Origin: Ohtaekwangia sp966211525
GTDB lineage: Bacteria; Bacteroidota; Bacteroidia; Cytophagales; Cyclobacteriaceae
Reading direction: 5' to 3'
NCBI GenBank assembly: GCA_966211525.1
Contig: CBIHOZ010000004.1
Coordinates: 1 to 64,000, forward strand
DNA: 64,000 nucleotides
A program made the position numbers and the translations under genes. Shown here one piece after another: positions 35,509 to 44,681 of this stretch (positions within the stretch are counted from its first letter, which is position 1; each line of letters starts with the position of its first letter). The notes beneath the pieces are model-generated. The model saw nothing but the letters and a program-made list of their open reading frames with translations, did no database searches and had not been told where the DNA came from.

Positions 35509-35785
35509 TCTTTTGTTTCCCGCAGAAGACGCGGATTTACGCAGACATTTTTTCGAAAACAGTTACGATAGAGTTACACTTCTACAACTCTACGTTCTCC
35601 TATATATATACTTTTCAAAAAACTCTGCGGCTCTTTCTGCGAAAATCTGTGTAAATCTGCGGCACATGATTTTTGTTTCCAGCAGAGGACGCAGATTTAC
35701 ACAGATGCTTTTTGAAAACAATTCTATCCAACCTCTAAGTTTCCCTTTTCTGCGAGAATCTGCGAAAATCTGTGGGCCAAAAAAA
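35509..35785. repeat. Two tandem copies of an intergenic repeat with cgcagatttacacaga ends
   Basis: Unit 1 runs from about 35516 to 35665 and unit 2 from about 35672 to 35775. Each begins with tttgtttcc and a gcaga(a/g)gacgc(a/g)gatttac word and ends with the near-complement ctgcgaaaatctgtg, so each unit has inverted ends. Middles differ. I recall the same wording as dispersed intergenic repeats of Bacteroidota. An ORF across it has no family signature. Confidence 0.65.
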
Positions 35786-35810
35786 AGCGAAGAGAAAACT
35801 CCCTTCGCTT
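35779..35810 (-). terminator. Likely terminator of the topoisomerase IV transcript
   Basis: Stem aagcgaag/cttcgctt (35785-35792 with 35803-35810); on the minus strand a T-run follows. It lies downstream of parC and of the alternative-frame stop at 35838. Confidence 0.7.
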
Positions 35811-35837
35811 AAATATACTATATCTCTGCCCGGTGAT

Positions 35838-36176
35838 CTAAACATCAAACTCAATCGTATCACCAGGATTAAACGTGCCTGAAGACTTTCCATCTTCAGC
35901 ACTTCCCGACTTATTTACTTCTTCCCTTTGCCCTTGCCCTTTTTGGCTGGAGCCTTCACCACTTTCTTGGCGGGCGCTTTCTTGGCCACCTTTTTCACCG
36001 AAGAGGGCTTGCTGCTCGACTTGGATTTTTTTGGTGGGCTCACTTTTTTGCTGGTGGCTTGGGGCTTGTCCTTTGACTTCGCCTTGACCGGTGCCTGCTT
36101 TTTGGGGCTCGCCGAAGAGACTGACTTGTCCGTCTTCTTCGACTTCGGGTTCAGGTTCGAACTCAATTTTTTTTTT
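35838..36176 (-). other. Alternative -1 reading frame of the parC tail (113 codons)
   Basis: From the A10 tract the -1 frame stays open past the parC stop and ends at 35838. It encodes an acidic/Gln-rich stretch with the words DGQVSLFGEPQ and QQALFGEK and a compact end GTFNPGDTIEFDV. The last 25 codons lie wholly outside the parC frame and have ordinary codon use. This could be the ancestral C-terminus displaced by an indel, a frameshift product, or chance. Confidence 0.4.
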
Positions 36177-38782
36177 GACGACTGATCCGCGTCAGTAGTC
36201 TCCGTCAATACACTCTCATCGTCACCTTCTTCAAGACCTGTTTCTTCTTCCTGAACCAGTTTCACTTTCGATACCTTGTACTGGGAAAGTTTGTTGCCGA
36301 CAGCTTTCCAACCTTTCACATCGACAACTTCTTCCAGGTTAATAACTTCAGTTACTTTCGGTTTATCTTTTGCCTTCACAACTTCAGCTTCGATCTCCGG
36401 AGTTTCAGAAGTAGTTACCGCTACAAGTCTCGAACCTATACCTTCGGATATAAATCCAAATTCTTTATCTAATGTAGTAGTCTCGATCACGAAACGCTTC
36501 GCCATATACTGCTTGCTTTCGCCATCGACATATACTGCCGAGATTACTTTTTCAGCATTGAACTTTTCAACGTGTAAAGTCTTCTCCGGATCGAAACGAT
36601 TGGTCAGTTCATAGTTCGTAATCTTGTACGAACCATTGCGATTGAAGGTAATGATCTTATCATCCACATCGAACTTACCGATATAGCGACCGCGCTTATC
36701 TTTATTCAGACGACCTGCATCTGCATCAAACCACAGATCAAGTTTACTCAACGTAGAACCACCTGCTTTGAGGAAATCAACCTTACGAACCGGGTACGGT
36801 GTAAGTATATTTCCCTTTGAGCTTCTGCCTTTTACTTCGAGTTCGGCAAAGTCGTATGTAAAGACTTTTTTACGTGCTGTACTTGACTGCGACAGTTTCA
36901 CTTCTACCTGTTCAGCTTCACCGTTCGGGTTACCGCTCACATATAGTATACGTGAATTCGGATTGCCTTGTGTGATATCATACTCCTTGTCGCGGGTTAC
37001 GCCTGGCAGACTGAAACGTTTCGAGAAGCTCTTCCCCCCTTTTCCATCGGCATAGATCACGTTATATACCATGCGGTCGTCACCTTTCTTCCAGATGCCT
37101 ACGTATAGTATATCCTTACCCATGAACACTTTCTCCTGGATACGCGATACTCTTACCTTACCATCTTTGCGGACCACGATAACATCATCCAGGTCGGAGC
37201 AATCACAGATATACTCGTCTTTCTTCAAGCTATATCCCACAAAACCATCGGCACGGTTTACATATAGCTTTTGATTGTTCGCGATAACTTCAACCGCAGT
37301 AACAGACTGGAAGCTCTTGATTTCAGTTTTACGTTCGCGGCCTTTACCATATTTCTCCAGCAATCTCTGGAAATACGATATAGCATATTCAACAAGATTC
37401 TTGAGATGATGCTCGGTTTCTTTCAGCTCTTTCTGAAGATCGCGCAACATCTCATCAGCCTTGAATGAGTCGAACTTCGAAATACGTTTGATGCGGATCT
37501 CCGTCAATCGTACTATATCATCGGTAGTGATCTCGCGATAGAATTTCTTTTTGTGTGGCTTAAGACCTTTATCGATTGTCTCAATTACTTCTTCCCAGCT
37601 TTCGGCTTCTTCAATGTCACGGTAGATACGGTTCTCAATGAAGATCTTCTCCAATGACGAGAACAATATCTTCTCCATCAACTCCTGGCGTTTGATCTCG
37701 AGTTCCTGTTTCAGCAACTGAACCGTTTGATCTGTATTATGCTTCAGGATCTGGTTAACCGGCATGAACTTCGGCTTGTCATCCACGATCACGCACGCGT
37801 TCGGGGAGATCGAGATCTCACAATCCGTAAAAGCATACAACGCATCAATGGCAACCTCCGGAGATTGTCCCGGTTGAAGCTGCAATTGAATCTCTATATT
37901 TTGAGCCGTGTTGTCAATTACCTGTTTTACTTTGATCTGCCCCTTCTCACTCGCTTTTACAATCGACTCCATCAGAGACGTTGTGGTGGTAGAGAACGGT
38001 ATGTCGCGGATAACCAGCGTTTTCTTATCAAGCACTTCAATGCGCGCTCTTACTTTGATCTTTCCACCGCGCATCCCCTGGTTATAGTCTGTAAAGTCAG
38101 CTATACCTCCGGTTGGGAAGTCAGGGTATATTTTAGGATTCTTTCCTTTCAAGACGTCGATCGATGCCTTGATGAGTTCTATAAAGTTGTGCGGAAGAAT
38201 TTTAGTAGAAAGACCTACCGCGATCCCCTCCACTCCCTGCGATAACAACAGCGGGAATTTTACAGGAAGCGTAACCGGTTCTTTCTTACGACCATCATAC
38301 GAAAGTTGCCATGTTGTAGTCTGCGGATTATATACTACATCGAGCGCGAACTTGGAAAGACGTGCTTCTATATAACGCGGAGCTGCGGCACCATCCCCTG
38401 TGCGTACATCGCCCCAGTTACCCTGTGTTTCAATGAGCAGGTCTTTCTGCCCTATATTTACAATGGCTTCACCGATAGAAGCATCACCGTGCGGGTGATA
38501 CTGCATGGTGTTACCAATCACGTTTGCTACTTTATTGAAACGGCCATCGTCCATTTCCTTCAGCGAATGCATGATCCTGCGCTGCACGGGTTTGAACCCG
38601 TCTTCGAGACGCGGAACTGCGCGTTCAAGAATTACATAGGATGCATAGTCCAGGAACCAACTCTGGTATAAACCATCAATCGCAACGGAGTGGATAACAT
38701 CTTCTCCTCCACCGGCACCGTTGTTGTTTTCTTCGTTTGATTCGTTGTCCTCGTTTGCTTTCGGGTTTTCTTTCTTACTCAT
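35915..38782 (-). CDS. parC: DNA topoisomerase IV subunit A, with basic C-terminal tail
   Basis: Cleavage subunit of topoisomerase IV, which unlinks daughter chromosomes; 955 residues. The winged-helix active site contains Tyr137 in AAAPRYIEARL. A GyrA-type C-terminal beta-propeller follows, of the divergent Bacteroidota kind. The last 85 residues (from about 871) are a Lys/Ser/Pro/Ala tail ending KKGKGKGKK, similar in style to the aconitase tail. At the start of the tail lies an A10 tract (36167-36176). Shifting by -1 there opens a second frame to 35838 that codes for a different, acidic end. Which end is real is unclear. It pairs with parE upstream on the same strand. Confidence 0.93.
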   Translation of the reverse strand: MSKKENPKANEDNESNEENNNGAGGGEDVIHSVAIDGLYQSWFLDYASYVILERAVPRLEDGFKPVQRRIMHSLKEMDDGRFNKVANVIGNTMQYHPHGDASIGEAIVNIGQKDLLIETQGNWGDVRTGDGAAAPRYIEARLSKFALDVVYNPQTTTWQLSYDGRKKEPVTLPVKFPLLLSQGVEGIAVGLSTKILPHNFIELIKASIDVLKGKNPKIYPDFPTGGIADFTDYNQGMRGGKIKVRARIEVLDKKTLVIRDIPFSTTTTSLMESIVKASEKGQIKVKQVIDNTAQNIEIQLQLQPGQSPEVAIDALYAFTDCEISISPNACVIVDDKPKFMPVNQILKHNTDQTVQLLKQELEIKRQELMEKILFSSLEKIFIENRIYRDIEEAESWEEVIETIDKGLKPHKKKFYREITTDDIVRLTEIRIKRISKFDSFKADEMLRDLQKELKETEHHLKNLVEYAISYFQRLLEKYGKGRERKTEIKSFQSVTAVEVIANNQKLYVNRADGFVGYSLKKDEYICDCSDLDDVIVVRKDGKVRVSRIQEKVFMGKDILYVGIWKKGDDRMVYNVIYADGKGGKSFSKRFSLPGVTRDKEYDITQGNPNSRILYVSGNPNGEAEQVEVKLSQSSTARKKVFTYDFAELEVKGRSSKGNILTPYPVRKVDFLKAGGSTLSKLDLWFDADAGRLNKDKRGRYIGKFDVDDKIITFNRNGSYKITNYELTNRFDPEKTLHVEKFNAEKVISAVYVDGESKQYMAKRFVIETTTLDKEFGFISEGIGSRLVAVTTSETPEIEAEVVKAKDKPKVTEVINLEEVVDVKGWKAVGNKLSQYKVSKVKLVQEEETGLEEGDDESVLTETTDADQSSKKKLSSNLNPKSKKTDKSVSSASPKKQAPVKAKSKDKPQATSKKVSPPKKSKSSSKPSSVKKVAKKAPAKKVVKAPAKKGKGKGKK

Positions 38783-38865
38783 GACCGATTAAAAAATATA
38801 AACTTCAAAAATGCTGTTTGTCTTGTTTCAGGATTTTGCTTCACGCTATCCTGCATCTGTATATA

Positions 38866-40770
38866 CTAGGCTTCTACTTCCTCTTCTTCAGTCTTCTCGG
38901 CACTTGCTTCCACCTTGTCAAGTTCAATGCGCAGGTTTTCAATGATGAAGTCCTGGCGCGTTGGTGTGTTCTTGCCCATGTAGAATTCAAGTATCTTCTG
39001 CAGGTGACTGTCTTTATGAAGCAGCACCGGCTGGAGGCGAATGTTCTCTCCGATAAACTTACCGAACTCGTCTGGTGAAATCTCTCCCAAACCTTTGAAG
39101 CGTGTGATCTCCGGTTTAGCTCCAAGCTTTCTCATCGCAGCCTGTTTCTCTTCTTCGCTATAGCAGTATATAGTTTCCTTTTTATTCCGCACGCGGAAGA
39201 GTGGAGTTTCGAGTATAAATACGTGACCGGCTTTTACCAGGTCAGGGAAGAACTGCAGGAAGAAAGTCATCAGCAGCAGACGAATGTGCATACCATCCAC
39301 ATCGGCATCGGTAGAGATGATCACTTTGTTATAGCGTAAGCCATCGAGGCCATCCTCTATATTCAACGCGTGCTGCAGCAGGTTGAACTCTTCGTTCTCG
39401 TATACAACTTTCTTGGTAAGTCCGAAACAGTTCAACGGTTTACCACGAAGACTGAATACAGCTTGTGTTTCAACATCGCGTGATTTTGTGATCGATCCAC
39501 TCGCAGAGTCACCCTCGGTGATGAAGATCATACAATCTTGTCCTTTCGGATTTTTCTCATCGAAGTGATAGCGGCAATCGCGGAGCTTACGGTTGTGCAG
39601 GTTCGCTTTCTTCGCGCGCTCGTTCGCTAGCTTTTTGATACCGGCAATTTCTTTACGCTCACGCTCGGATTGCTGAATGCGTTTCTTCAAAGCATCGGCT
39701 GCAATCGGATTGGTGTTCAGGTATATTTCAAGTTCCTTGGCAACGAAGTCACCCACGAAACTCTTGATCGGCTGCCCTCCTTCCGGAGCCGTAGCCAGTG
39801 AACCTAATTTGGTTTTGGTCTGCGACTCGAACACAGGTTCCTGTACTCGAATTGCTACTGCACCAATGATACTCGCGCGAATATCGGCTGCATCAAAATC
39901 GGTTTTATAAAATTCACGAACACCTTTTACCACGCCTTCGCGGAACGCTGCGAGGTGGGTACCTCCCTGCGTTGTGTTCTGACCGTTAACAAACGAGTAG
40001 TACTCTTCACCGTACTGGTTGCCGTGTGTCAGGGCTACTTCTATATCTTTACCTTTCAGGTGAATGATCGGGTAACGCAGATCATCGGCATCCGACTTCT
40101 GTCTCAACAGGTCGAGCAAACCATCTTTCGAGAAAAACTTCTGTCCGTTATAGTTGATGGTCAGACCGGCATTCAGGAACGCATAGTTCCACATCAGATC
40201 ATCCAGGTACTCCGGAATGAAGTGATAGTTTTTGAACATCGTGTTATCCGGTTCGAACTCAACATATGTACCGTTCTTCTCATCACTCTTTGAAGGCTTC
40301 GGATCGTTAACCAGCACACCTTTCTTAAACTCCGCCAGTTTCTGCTGACCTTCACGGAAAGCCTGCACTTTAAAATAACTGGAGAGTGCGTTCACGGCTT
40401 TGGTACCGACACCGTTCAACCCTACTGACTTCTGGAATGCACCGGAGTCGTACTTGGCACCCGTATTGATTTTAGAAACAACGTCAACCACCTTACCGAG
40501 TGGAATACCACGGCCGTAGTCGCGAACGGTAACTTTCGATTCGGTGATGTGCACATCGATATTTTTACCGTAGCCCATCATGTGTTCATCGATACAGTTA
40601 TCGATCACTTCTTTTACAAGTACATATATACCATCGTCTTTTGACGACCCGTCACCAAGCTTACCGATGTACATACCTGGTCGCAGACGAATGTGCTCAC
40701 GCCAGTCAAGCGACCTAATGCTGGATTCGTCATACGTGAACATAGAAGAGTCTTTCTCCGATTTTGCCAT
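38866..40770 (-). CDS. parE: DNA topoisomerase IV subunit B
   Basis: ATPase subunit of topoisomerase IV, 634 residues. The GHKL domain shows EVIDNCIDEHMMGYG, VRDYGRGIPLG and SVGLNGVGTKAVNALS. The transducer lies near QNTTQGGTHLAAF. The TOPRIM domain has FITEGDSASGS and ISTDADVDGMHIRLLL. The RPGMYIGKLGDGSSKDDGIYVLV start and the short length are those of Bacteroidota ParE rather than GyrB. It lies upstream of parC with an 83-base gap, forming a parE-parC operon. Confidence 0.94.
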   Translation of the reverse strand: MAKSEKDSSMFTYDESSIRSLDWREHIRLRPGMYIGKLGDGSSKDDGIYVLVKEVIDNCIDEHMMGYGKNIDVHITESKVTVRDYGRGIPLGKVVDVVSKINTGAKYDSGAFQKSVGLNGVGTKAVNALSSYFKVQAFREGQQKLAEFKKGVLVNDPKPSKSDEKNGTYVEFEPDNTMFKNYHFIPEYLDDLMWNYAFLNAGLTINYNGQKFFSKDGLLDLLRQKSDADDLRYPIIHLKGKDIEVALTHGNQYGEEYYSFVNGQNTTQGGTHLAAFREGVVKGVREFYKTDFDAADIRASIIGAVAIRVQEPVFESQTKTKLGSLATAPEGGQPIKSFVGDFVAKELEIYLNTNPIAADALKKRIQQSERERKEIAGIKKLANERAKKANLHNRKLRDCRYHFDEKNPKGQDCMIFITEGDSASGSITKSRDVETQAVFSLRGKPLNCFGLTKKVVYENEEFNLLQHALNIEDGLDGLRYNKVIISTDADVDGMHIRLLLMTFFLQFFPDLVKAGHVFILETPLFRVRNKKETIYCYSEEEKQAAMRKLGAKPEITRFKGLGEISPDEFGKFIGENIRLQPVLLHKDSHLQKILEFYMGKNTPTRQDFIIENLRIELDKVEASAEKTEEEEVEA

Positions 40771-41021
40771 AGCACGAAATGGATTTAGTGTTCAGAAAAT
40801 TGAAGACTAAAAAATTCAGTTTCAAAGTTTAAAAAATCTGCTGCGAGTTCAAGAACAGAAGTAGAAATAATCAGCTTCGTAAACCCTGCAAAAAATCTAT
40901 ACACATCTAATAAAATGAATTTTAAAGTCACTTCAATCAATTCAACAAAAACTTTAACTATAAAAATGAATAAGATAAAAACCTTTAAATTCCTGATCTA
41001 CAAAACTTAACAAGCAGTAAA
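40771..41021. other. AT-rich spacer upstream of parE
   Basis: About 250 strongly AT-rich bases hold the parE promoter. A TTTG and AT-rich boxes are present, but no confident -33/-7 pair was found. No gene or RNA was recognised. Confidence 0.3.
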
Positions 41022-41462
41022 TTAAACTGATTCGTTAGATGTTTTATTAGCGAATATCTTAACAAGCGGCCAGCTTACGGCCCACAAAACCATCAGCGCC
41101 ACGCTACCATAAATCACAAAACCAATCCTGCTGAAATCAAAACGCTCGTCACTATTATAGGCATTGACCAGGAATAATCCCACGACAAAAAAGAGATTCA
41201 GGGTAATAATCAAACCACAGAACCACGCTTTAAAAGATAAGTCGTTCTTATAAACACTGCCGATGGCGTACACCATTGCGTTGGTAACAGTTAGTACTGC
41301 GAGCACAATGTAAAAGAAAACATCACGGCTGATCAGCACAGTTTCGATTCCATCCTGCTGTACAATCACGTTCTCCGGCAGGTCTGCGTACACATATAAT
41401 AATGCGCCGAGCACCCCGATCAACGAGAAAAACCACACCGCTCTGAAAATCTTAAACATCAT
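41022..41462 (-). CDS. Four-helix membrane protein of unknown function
   Basis: Inner-membrane protein of 146 residues. The ATG at 41462 is chosen over the TTG at 41483 because it has GAAAGG just upstream. Four hydrophobic spans are visible (about 5-25, 47-67, 78-98 and 112-132), with a polar loop after the first. No family motif is recognised. It stands alone, divergent from the TPP-riboswitch operon. Confidence 0.65.
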   Translation of the reverse strand: MMFKIFRAVWFFSLIGVLGALLYVYADLPENVIVQQDGIETVLISRDVFFYIVLAVLTVTNAMVYAIGSVYKNDLSFKAWFCGLIITLNLFFVVGLFLVNAYNSDERFDFSRIGFVIYGSVALMVLWAVSWPLVKIFANKTSNESV

Positions 41463-41610
41463 GCCTTTCAAATTTGGCCGCAATTAACCACCATCATTTT
41501 TAACAAACAAAACACATTTTTAATTAAAACCTGTAGAACGGTGTGACATGAATTTTAATCGCCAGGTCTTGCATCGTCCGGGTTTATCACGTTCCTTTGT
41601 CATCATAAGC

Positions 41611-41752
41611 GCATCGGGGTGCTGTGCATAACGGCTGAGATTATACCCGGGGAACCTGATCTGGTTAGTACCAGCGAAGGGAATGCACAGCTTCGATTTC
41701 GTTTTTGCACAGGCATAAGATATTGAGCCGCATTCCTTTTTAGGTGCGGCTT
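41611..41752 (+). promoter_or_regulatory. TPP (thiamine pyrophosphate) riboswitch with terminator hairpin
   Basis: Thi-box aptamer at about 41611-41695. The conserved words are present in order: cggggtgc, ggctgaga, acccg, gaacctgatctgg, accagcgaagggaa, with closing stem gcat/atgc. A rho-independent hairpin follows (agccgca/tgcggct, 41727-41752) with T6, 29 bases before the first gene. This arrangement fits transcriptional attenuation: high TPP favours the terminator and switches the operon off. The aptamer is certain; the exact antiterminator pairing was not worked out. Confidence 0.93.
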
Positions 41753-41780
41753 TTTTGTTGGATTTTAAAACAAGCAAACA

Positions 41781-42482
41781 ATGTCTTTTAATCTCGTCAC
41801 GCAAAATCTGAGATCTTGGCAGAACCGGAAAGAATGGTTCTTCAACCGCGAACACACCGACACTTACGAGCTCTGGTACGAAGGGCGTTACAAAAGGGCC
41901 GAGATCTGGCAGAAGAAAATCATTGGCGGTCTTCTGGAGAACGATAAGCGCATCAACACGTTGCTTGAGTTTGGCTGCGGTACCACACGCTTTACCCGCT
42001 GGTGGAAAGATATAGGTATAGATGCCACGGGCGGTGACCTCTCTCCTTTTATGTTAGGACAAGGTGTGCAGTTGTTCAAGGGCGACTTGGTGCTGGCTGA
42101 CTCACATCATATGCCCTTCAAAGACAACACGTTCGATGCCGTTGCCTTCATTACCACTTTCGAATATTACAAAGATCCTGTTAAAGTTATTCGTGAAGCC
42201 GCACGCGTAGGCAAGCATGGTATAGTATTCGGCATGATGAACCGTAACTCACCTAAAGTTGTGCGCAGAAGAGTACAGCAGCTCTTCGGTAAAAATCCAT
42301 TTTATGTAACAGCTAACTTCTATACTCCCAGCACTTTAACTAAGGTGATCAAAGAAGCACTGCAAGGTGAAGAATATACCCTTGAATGGAACTGCACCGG
42401 CCTCCCCGAGTGGTTCCCTGTACAACAGTGGAAAGTACCCTACGGAGATTTCTTTGGCCTATATGTAAAGCTGAAACGATAA
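41781..42482 (+). CDS. Class I SAM-dependent methyltransferase
   Basis: Cytosolic methyltransferase of 233 residues, first gene behind the TPP riboswitch. The SAM-binding motif I is LLEFGCGTTRFTRWW near residue 61, followed by the acidic loop end GGDLSPFML, motif II at DLVLADSHHMPFKDNTFDAV and motif III near AARVGKHGIVFGMMN. It resembles UbiE-like Methyltransf_11 proteins. Its substrate is unknown; the riboswitch points to a step linked to thiamine or its precursors. A Trm112-like zinc protein, a known methyltransferase activator type, is encoded downstream. Confidence 0.87.
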   Translation: MSFNLVTQNLRSWQNRKEWFFNREHTDTYELWYEGRYKRAEIWQKKIIGGLLENDKRINTLLEFGCGTTRFTRWWKDIGIDATGGDLSPFMLGQGVQLFKGDLVLADSHHMPFKDNTFDAVAFITTFEYYKDPVKVIREAARVGKHGIVFGMMNRNSPKVVRRRVQQLFGKNPFYVTANFYTPSTLTKVIKEALQGEEYTLEWNCTGLPEWFPVQQWKVPYGDFFGLYVKLKR

Positions 42483-42538
42483 AGTATATCTCCCTCAACA
42501 TCAACATATCAACACCCCCACACATCAACACATCGAAC

Positions 42539-43597
42539 ATGGATTTCCCCGAGACCGGCAAAATTCAAAACTCATTCTTCAAGGAAAAGGTATTTCCATT
42601 CTGCGGAGCGGTACGAAGCGAAGTGGTGATCGGACCGGAGTATGGTGTGGATGTATCGATCGTGAACCTGCCCAACGGACTGGCTATGGCCATGACGAGC
42701 GATCCCCTCTCCCTGATCCCCACGCTGGGTCTTCGTGAATCTGCCTGGTTATCGGTGCAACTTATGGCTAACGATATGGCCACTACTGGTTTTGCTCCCC
42801 AGTATGCACAGTTCACCTTGAACCTTCCTGCAACGCTCGGGGTACACGACTTCGATCAATACTGGAAGTATATACATGAGTTCTGCGAGCGACTGGGCAT
42901 CGCGATAACCGGTGGACATACGGGACGCTTTGAAGGCATAAACTCAACCATTGCCGGAGGCGGCACCATGATCACGGTGGCTCCGGGCGAACAGATCATC
43001 ACCAGCAAAGGCGCAGAAGCCGGAGATGTTTTAATCATGACGAAAGAATGCGCTTTGATCGCGACTTCAATTCTTGCGCTGAGCTTTCCTGAGACAGTGA
43101 TAAAATCCTGTGGCTCTGATATTCAGGAGCAGGCAGCGAAACTGTTTTATGAAACCAGTGCTGTTGAGGCTGGCCTGGCAGCAGGTGAGTTTCACCGGCA
43201 CACACATTCTGTTACCGCCATGCATGATGTGACAGAGGGCGGTATACTGGGCGCTATATATGAGATGGCCCACGCGTCCGGCTGTGGCGTTGTGATTAAT
43301 GAGTCCGCTATACCCTTGGGTGAACCTCAGAAGAAGATTGGCGCTTTATTCAACATCGACCCGCTTTATTGTGTGGGCGCTGGCGCGATGATCATTACTG
43401 CGAAAGCTGACAAGGCATCGCTGCTGGTGGAGCACCTAGCTAAAAACAACGTGAAGGCTACTGTTATTGGTTCTGTAACAGCTCCATCTGAAGGACTCAA
43501 GATACATCGCAATCAGGACGTTATAGAACTTCAACACCCGGGAGCTGATCCTTACTGGAGCGCATTTTTTGAAGCTTTCGCAAAGGGATGGAAATAA
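42539..43597 (+). CDS. AIR synthase-related (PurM/HypE/ThiL-superfamily) protein
   Basis: ATP-binding enzyme-like protein of 352 residues from the ATG at 42539. The upstream in-frame ATG at 42386 lies inside the previous gene. Superfamily features include GPEYGVDVSIVNL, TSDPLSLIPTLG, GGHTGRFEGINSTIAGGGTMI and DVTEGGILGAIYEMA. The overall pattern is closer to HypE-like AIR synthases than to classical ThiL thiamine-phosphate kinase. Because it is under a TPP riboswitch and next to a ThiE-like gene, a kinase-like role in thiamine metabolism is an inference. Confidence 0.82.
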   Translation: MDFPETGKIQNSFFKEKVFPFCGAVRSEVVIGPEYGVDVSIVNLPNGLAMAMTSDPLSLIPTLGLRESAWLSVQLMANDMATTGFAPQYAQFTLNLPATLGVHDFDQYWKYIHEFCERLGIAITGGHTGRFEGINSTIAGGGTMITVAPGEQIITSKGAEAGDVLIMTKECALIATSILALSFPETVIKSCGSDIQEQAAKLFYETSAVEAGLAAGEFHRHTHSVTAMHDVTEGGILGAIYEMAHASGCGVVINESAIPLGEPQKKIGALFNIDPLYCVGAGAMIITAKADKASLLVEHLAKNNVKATVIGSVTAPSEGLKIHRNQDVIELQHPGADPYWSAFFEAFAKGWK

Positions 43598-43609
43598 CCA
43601 ACAAAGTAT

Positions 43610-44281
43610 ATGACTGTGAACGGCAAGCTATATACAGAAACGATCGAAGACCTTCGCAGAAAGGTTAAGGGTGGCGTATACCTGGTGATCGATCCGCATG
43701 ACGGTATCGAAAATGTTTTACCAAAAGTAAAAGCTGCATTGGCTGGTGGCGTGGATGTGCTGCAGATCTGGAATCACTGGCAGGAAGGTCAGGATCAAAA
43801 GGCTTTCATTGACAGCATCACTACCCTCGCGCACGCGGTTGACGTGCCGGTGCTTATGAACGAAGAATGGCACTGGCTTGAAACCACGATGATTGACGGT
43901 GTACACTTCGATACTATACCAACCGATTGGGATACTATGCGCAATACTATAACGAGACCATTCCTGACAGGAATAACCTGTGGTAATGATGATGCTCGCA
44001 TCGGGTGGGCTATACGCTTTGCTGACTACCTTTCGTTCTGCTCCATGTTCCCTTCTTCATCGGCTGGTGTTTGTGAAATTGTCCGACCGGAAGTTGTAGA
44101 GGAAACGAGGCGGCAGACCAACCTTCCGATCTTTGCGGCAGGGGGAATTACTCCGGCATCAATCAATACTTTGCTGCCGTTGGGTATAAATGGCGTGGCG
44201 GTAATCTCGGCCATATTAAAAGCAGACGACCCGGCAAGCGCTGCGCACAACTTCAAGGAAGCACTGACTCGCCTGCGATAA
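43610..44281 (+). CDS. ThiE-like thiamine-phosphate synthase family protein
   Basis: TIM-barrel protein of 223 residues of the ThiE/TenI family. The C-terminal phosphate-binding motif LPIFAAGGITPASINTLL and GINGVAVISAIL are typical of the family. The usual substrate loop NDR...GVHLGQ is changed to NEEWHW...GVHFDTI, and the N-terminus lacks the ordinary start. It may therefore couple an altered pyrimidine or thiazole, or have a new role. It lies 12 bases after the AIR-synthase-like gene, third in the TPP-controlled operon. Confidence 0.8.
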   Translation: MTVNGKLYTETIEDLRRKVKGGVYLVIDPHDGIENVLPKVKAALAGGVDVLQIWNHWQEGQDQKAFIDSITTLAHAVDVPVLMNEEWHWLETTMIDGVHFDTIPTDWDTMRNTITRPFLTGITCGNDDARIGWAIRFADYLSFCSMFPSSSAGVCEIVRPEVVEETRRQTNLPIFAAGGITPASINTLLPLGINGVAVISAILKADDPASAAHNFKEALTRLR

Positions 44282-44336
44282 AAATATATTTATCAGCTAC
44301 TTATTATATCTGTTCAAACACAACAAATGAACTAAC

Positions 44337-44612
44337 ATGAAAACATCACTCCTTCAGAAACTGGCTTGTCCATTTGATAAAAAGGATCTCGACCTGAAGA
44401 TCATCCGCCAGGAAGGCGACACTATATTAGAAGGTATTTTTACCTGTACCCATTGCAAGCGCTACTACCCGATCATCTACGGTATACCGATCATGTCGCC
44501 TGATGAATATCGCGAGAAGTCGTTGGAACATCCGGTGCTGCATCGCTGGGGGTTGCAAATCGATAACGACTCCCAGACTTTTAAACTTCTTGCCGCTGGT
44601 CAGGAAATGTAA
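44337..44612 (+). CDS. Trm112/UPF0434-like small zinc-binding protein
   Basis: Protein of 91 residues with a Trm112-type fold: LACPFDKKDLDL at the start, FTCTHCKRYYPIIYGIPIM in the middle. Three cysteines and nearby acidic or His residues could bind zinc; one of the usual four cysteines (CPxC) is replaced (CPFD). Eukaryotic and archaeal Trm112 activates class I methyltransferases, which is suggestive given the methyltransferase three genes upstream. It follows the ThiE-like gene by 55 bases and may belong to the same transcript. Confidence 0.75.
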   Translation: MKTSLLQKLACPFDKKDLDLKIIRQEGDTILEGIFTCTHCKRYYPIIYGIPIMSPDEYREKSLEHPVLHRWGLQIDNDSQTFKLLAAGQEM

Positions 44613-44681
44613 AAATGAGTGTGGAAACACATCGCGTCTGTAAAAACTTATGATAAATTTACGGCCTTACTAAAAAAGATC

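Noticed and set aside
35513..35812. ORF of 99 codons on the plus strand after lhgO
   Set aside because: It lies entirely in the tandem intergenic repeats and has no family signature.
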